64,000 nt of DNA, taken from contig PDUO01000036.1 of assembly GCA_003008705.1 (NCBI GenBank), forward strand, positions 71,968 to 135,967. Direction: 5' to 3'. This document shows positions 60,745-64,000 of this stretch, one piece after another; positions within the stretch are counted from its first letter, which is position 1, and the number at the start of each line of letters is the position of its first letter. Under the pieces are notes generated by a model. The model saw only the letters and a list, made by a program, of their open reading frames with translations, did not search any database and had not been told where the DNA came from. This DNA comes from Pezicula radicicola (Eukaryota; Ascomycota; Leotiomycetes; Helotiales; Dermateaceae). The position numbers and the translations under genes were made by a program.

Positions 60745-63178
60745 ATGGCTGCAGTCAACTATCCCATCACCGGACCCCCTCTTCCCTCTCCACGTCCTGC
60801 TGGTGGTTAGTATCCTTAGTTCTTCCACCTCTAAAAATCACAACTAAATGCTGGAATGATCAGGATCGGTGCCGCTAAGACTCGAGCTTCGAGACCTCCA
60901 GAAGAACCACCCAGATCAGTGGAATTTGTACCTCCTCGGTCTTGACGCTTTCCAAAAACAAAATGAAATAGATGACCTCTCCTATTATGGTATTGCTGGG
61001 ATTCATGGGCGTCCTTACCATTCGTGGGGTGATAAAACTAGTACTCATGGGGATGACTCGGCAGAGTGGTAAGTTCTAAGTTATTTGTGTACATTTGCTT
61101 CTTCTAGATTTAATTAACTCTGCTCCTGAATTCTTTTTGAATTACTCCTAAAATATTTATGAAGGTAAACTAACCCCTAATTTCTGATCATAGGCAAGGA
61201 TACTGCACTCACTCATCCATTTTATTTGCTCCATGGCATCGTCCATATCTCGCTTTGTATGAACAAGTGCTCTATGGTATCATTCAGAAGATTGCAGCCA
61301 GCTTCCCCGACAGTGCCCGTGGTCGCTATGTTCAGGCGGCATCTACTTTCCGCATCCCATAGTAAGTCTCTCTCGAATCCCATTAATATCTCAATAAAGA
61401 CATCATACTGAGGGCTTGTTCCAGTTGGGACTGGGCAGCCGTTCCACCTTCCAATGACCAGTACTTTCCCAACTCCGTCGGCTCGACAGCAATCAATGTC
61501 ATAACACCACAATCAAACGGGAAGACTGTTAGTATCGCCAACCCGCTCTACACCTACCACTTCAGCCCTATCAACCCCGAACGCAACGATTTCCCACCAA
61601 ATGACATCCACAGTAAATGGAAGACAACTCTTCGCTATCCATCATCCCTCCGTTCCGCATCCGCCAGATCCCAAGAATCAATGGTGTTCGAAGCCATGCA
61701 GTCCCAATTCGACAGTCTTCAGAATAACGTAAATCTGTTAATGAATGATCCGAACTACAAGAACTTTGCAGCTTTCAGCAATCATCAATGGGCACCCAAT
61801 GCTGCTCCTGGAACCTATGGGAGTCTTGAAAATGTACATGATAGTATTCACGGAGAAGTAGGTGGAAATGGTGGACAGATGGGAGATCTGGATTATGCTG
61901 CATTTGACCCAGTATTCTGGCTTCATCATGCGTAAGTCCCCCAACCTTACTCAACCCATTAACTATACTAAAACGAGTAAAAGCAATGTTGACCGCCTCT
62001 TCGCAATCTGGCAAGGTCTCAACGAAACAAGCTATGAAATCAATAAGCCCGATCCACGTGGCACTTTTACCATTGTGTCCGACACCGTCGAAACTTCAAA
62101 GACAGCTCTTACACCCTTTAGGGACGTTTCGGGTACCAAATTTTGGGATTCAGAGGGTGTGAGGCAAACAGAAACACTTGCTTATGCTTATTCTGAGACG
62201 CAGAAATGGAAGTTTGGTACTGTGGATGCTTATAAGAACAATATTAGAACGGAAGTGCAGAGGTTATACGGCGGAATAACCAATGAGTTCTTGAATCAAG
62301 CTCAAGTTATAGGGAACTTCGGTGTTTCTGCTCAGCAAGCTATTTCTCAAGATCAATCTCCAACGGAAGGAGATCTCTCTCGAGGAGGTGAAGACTTCGA
62401 AGCAGAAATCGCTGCAAATGGTACTATACTCATACTTTTGGTTTGAAATTAAAGATCGCTAACAATAAAAAGCTGCAAATCCTGCCCCAATCTCAACTGT
62501 TCCAACAACAGCCTCCTCTTTCAGACACTACATAGCCAACATTCGAGCTCATAAACATATACTCGGTCAAACCTACCGCGTTCACTTCTTTCTCGGTGAC
62601 TTCGATCATGATCCAAGTACCGTAAGTAAAATCAATTCTCTATTCTCTACCTCCCTCAAGCCTCACTAAACTCCAATTTCCAAATCACATTTCCTTTACT
62701 CCCCAAAAAGCTTAGAACTAACATCCACTCTCCATAGTGGCACACCCAAGTTCCCCTAGTCGGAACCTTCGTATCCCTATCCCGCACCCTCGAACCCAAC
62801 ACCAACACCAACGAAACCAACGGCAAACCCAAGAAACACTGCAGTAAATGCGCCGAAGACAGCGTCTCCAACCTCTCAATAACAGGCACAGTCCTCCTAA
62901 CCTCCTCTCTCCTCTCCGCACTCAAACAAGGAGACCTAGGAAGTCTAGAACTCGAAAACGTGATTCCTTTCTTGACTAATCAGTTACATTGGCGTGTTAC
63001 ACTTGCTGATGGAACTGAGATTCCGGCTGAGGATGTTGGCGGTTTGACTGTTAGTGTTGTTAGCACTGAGGTTACTTTGCCGGCTGGTGGTGGGTTCCCG
63101 GTTTATTCGGGTGTTTATAGGGTTCATCATGAGTGTACTGTTGGGAAATCTGCTGGGTATGGTGGGGAGAGTGCTTAG
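60745..63178 (+). CDS. Tyrosinase (type-3 copper monooxygenase)
   Basis: Oxidises monophenols and diphenols to quinones for melanin-type pigments. Seven exons: 60745-60805, 60864-61068, 61194-61361, 61425-61931, 61984-62420, 62473-62621 and 62738-63178; 655 residues, all phases consistent. CuA ligands: His68 in GIAGIHGRPYHSW, His95 in CTHSS and His104 in APWHRPYLALYE. Cys93 two residues before His95 fits the Cys-His thioether of fungal tyrosinases. CuB ligands: His283 and His287 in HDSIHGE, and a His of FWLHHANVDRLFAIW (312/313). After the catalytic core, a C-terminal domain follows, as in latent fungal tyrosinases whose C-terminus is removed for activation. No signal peptide is visible, so it is probably intracellular at first. 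No melanin-pathway genes lie nearby. Confidence 0.95.
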
Positions 63179-63472
63179 TTTTGTTTTGATGTGAGAATAT
63201 TCTAGGTTTATGGTTATCTTCTGATTCTTTAAGACTTAAAAACTTGGAAATTCAAGTTTGTGTATCCTGTTGTATTGTTCTGTAGGTAAAGAATATGAAA
63301 TATAAGCGACATGTGAAGATATGCTGTTCTACCTAGTAGAACTTTTAAGTATTCGTTTATGAAGTAGTGGAGTTATATAGGTTGTACTTAGTTCTTTTGT
63401 AGTCAGCCAGATCACAATGGCTATTGGTATGAATATACCGTTGCGGCGATACATGCATTTTCCTTGTCATGG
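63179..63472. other. 3' flank of tyrosinase
   Basis: 3' UTR and spacer without recognised features. Confidence 0.35.
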
Positions 63473-64000
63473 GTTGCGAAGGATACTCCAACAGAGGATC
63501 TTGTTGGCTCTCTATGATTCATATCTTACCCCGTTTCCATATAGTTGTCCTCATTGAGGAACAAGCTGACTTTGTGTTTTGACCGCCGCCCAACCTGGAT
63601 GAGATATTAGCCTCAAAAAATTGTTATAGTTGTTGCTACAGTTAAGATAAATTTGAGGATTCATGAAGCAGTTTCGGATATACTAAGGCTCATTTGTACG
63701 ATAAATAAAATAACGAAAAAAGCGGTAGCGGATGGCACATTGAAATTGTCCGAAACATGGCAGCAACCAACTACAGGTGAAACATCCGTTGCGAAGGTTA
63801 CTCCAACTAGAGAGAACATTGGCTTACTATGCTCCATGTATTACGCCATCTAAAAATAATAGTGGTGATTGAGGCACGAGAGGATTGGGGGGAAAATGGT
63901 GGATATGCAAAGGATAGGAGGTGGATTCGGGCACGAGGAAGAAAATATTTAGCTAATTGAGGAATAAGCTGACTTTGTGTTCCGACTGCCTAACCTAGCT
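63473..64000. repeat. Two diverged direct copies of a ~125-bp segment
   Basis: GTTGCGAAGG-TACTCCAAC occurs at 63473 and 63788. A second shared block, ATTGAGGAACAAGCTGACTT, lies at 63553 and again, slightly changed, at 63956. The order is the same in both copies, but the second is longer by about 88 bp. The unit may continue past the window edge. No gene is supported between the copies. Confidence 0.65.

Overview
The window is nuclear DNA of a filamentous ascomycete (Pezizomycotina). Protein-coding genes have short introns of about 45-75 nt with GT...CTAAC...AG signals. Zn2Cys6 regulators, a tyrosinase, a GH28 pectin-degrading enzyme and fungus-specific families are present. AT-rich, TA-rich gene-free stretches separate the housekeeping genes. 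The general look of the proteins suggests a leotiomycete (Helotiales-like) fungus, but that placement is inference only. I assembled exon structures by hand from splice signals, reading phase and remembered family conservation.

Layout. 1-3.4 kb: an RBM25/PWI splicing factor (minus, running off the left edge) diverges from a mitochondrial bS21m gene. 3.4-8.3 kb: gene-free, with low-complexity tracts, a 50-N gap in G-rich DNA and a decayed ORF relic. 8.3-10.7 kb: a NirA-like Zn2Cys6 factor. 10.7-16.4 kb: no gene I can support. 16.4-20.2 kb: an F-box protein and a secreted GH28 enzyme, both minus. 22.0-30.1 kb: a dense housekeeping block with galactose-1-phosphate uridylyltransferase, ERG28, the 3-ketoacyl-CoA reductase of fatty-acid elongation (sharing a 195-bp divergent promoter with ERG28) and nucleoporin Nup170/155. 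30.6-32.8 kb: an MFS drug-transporter pseudogene. 34-38.2 kb: an acyltransferase-3 membrane protein and SAGA subunit Ada2. 39.5-47.9 kb: a YPK-type AGC kinase, glucose-6-phosphate isomerase, an unrecognised secreted/membrane protein and a TMEM97-like EXPERA protein. 48.8-53.3 kb: a second Zn2Cys6 factor and a frameshifted protein-kinase pseudogene. 54.5-59.2 kb: an unrecognised conserved protein, an HD-domain nucleotidase and an F-box-like/Cys-rich protein with a one-base frame break. 60.7-63.2 kb: a seven-exon tyrosinase.

Most genes are unrelated neighbours, not a pathway cluster. The main functional pairing is ERG28 with the elongation reductase, both ER lipid-synthesis membrane proteins transcribed from one short divergent promoter. 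I see no biosynthetic cluster, CRISPR array, complete transposon or complete tRNA.

The most unusual signal is a family of degenerate 18-bp tandem repeats at three places about 40 kb apart. One array lies inside an intron of the GH28 gene. The other two lie, in opposite orientation, on either side of the frame-broken F-box-like gene, and one of them abuts its stop codon. Gene decay is the second theme: an MFS transporter with two in-frame TAA codons (at least one best explained by CAA to TAA) and a kinase with two frameshifts.
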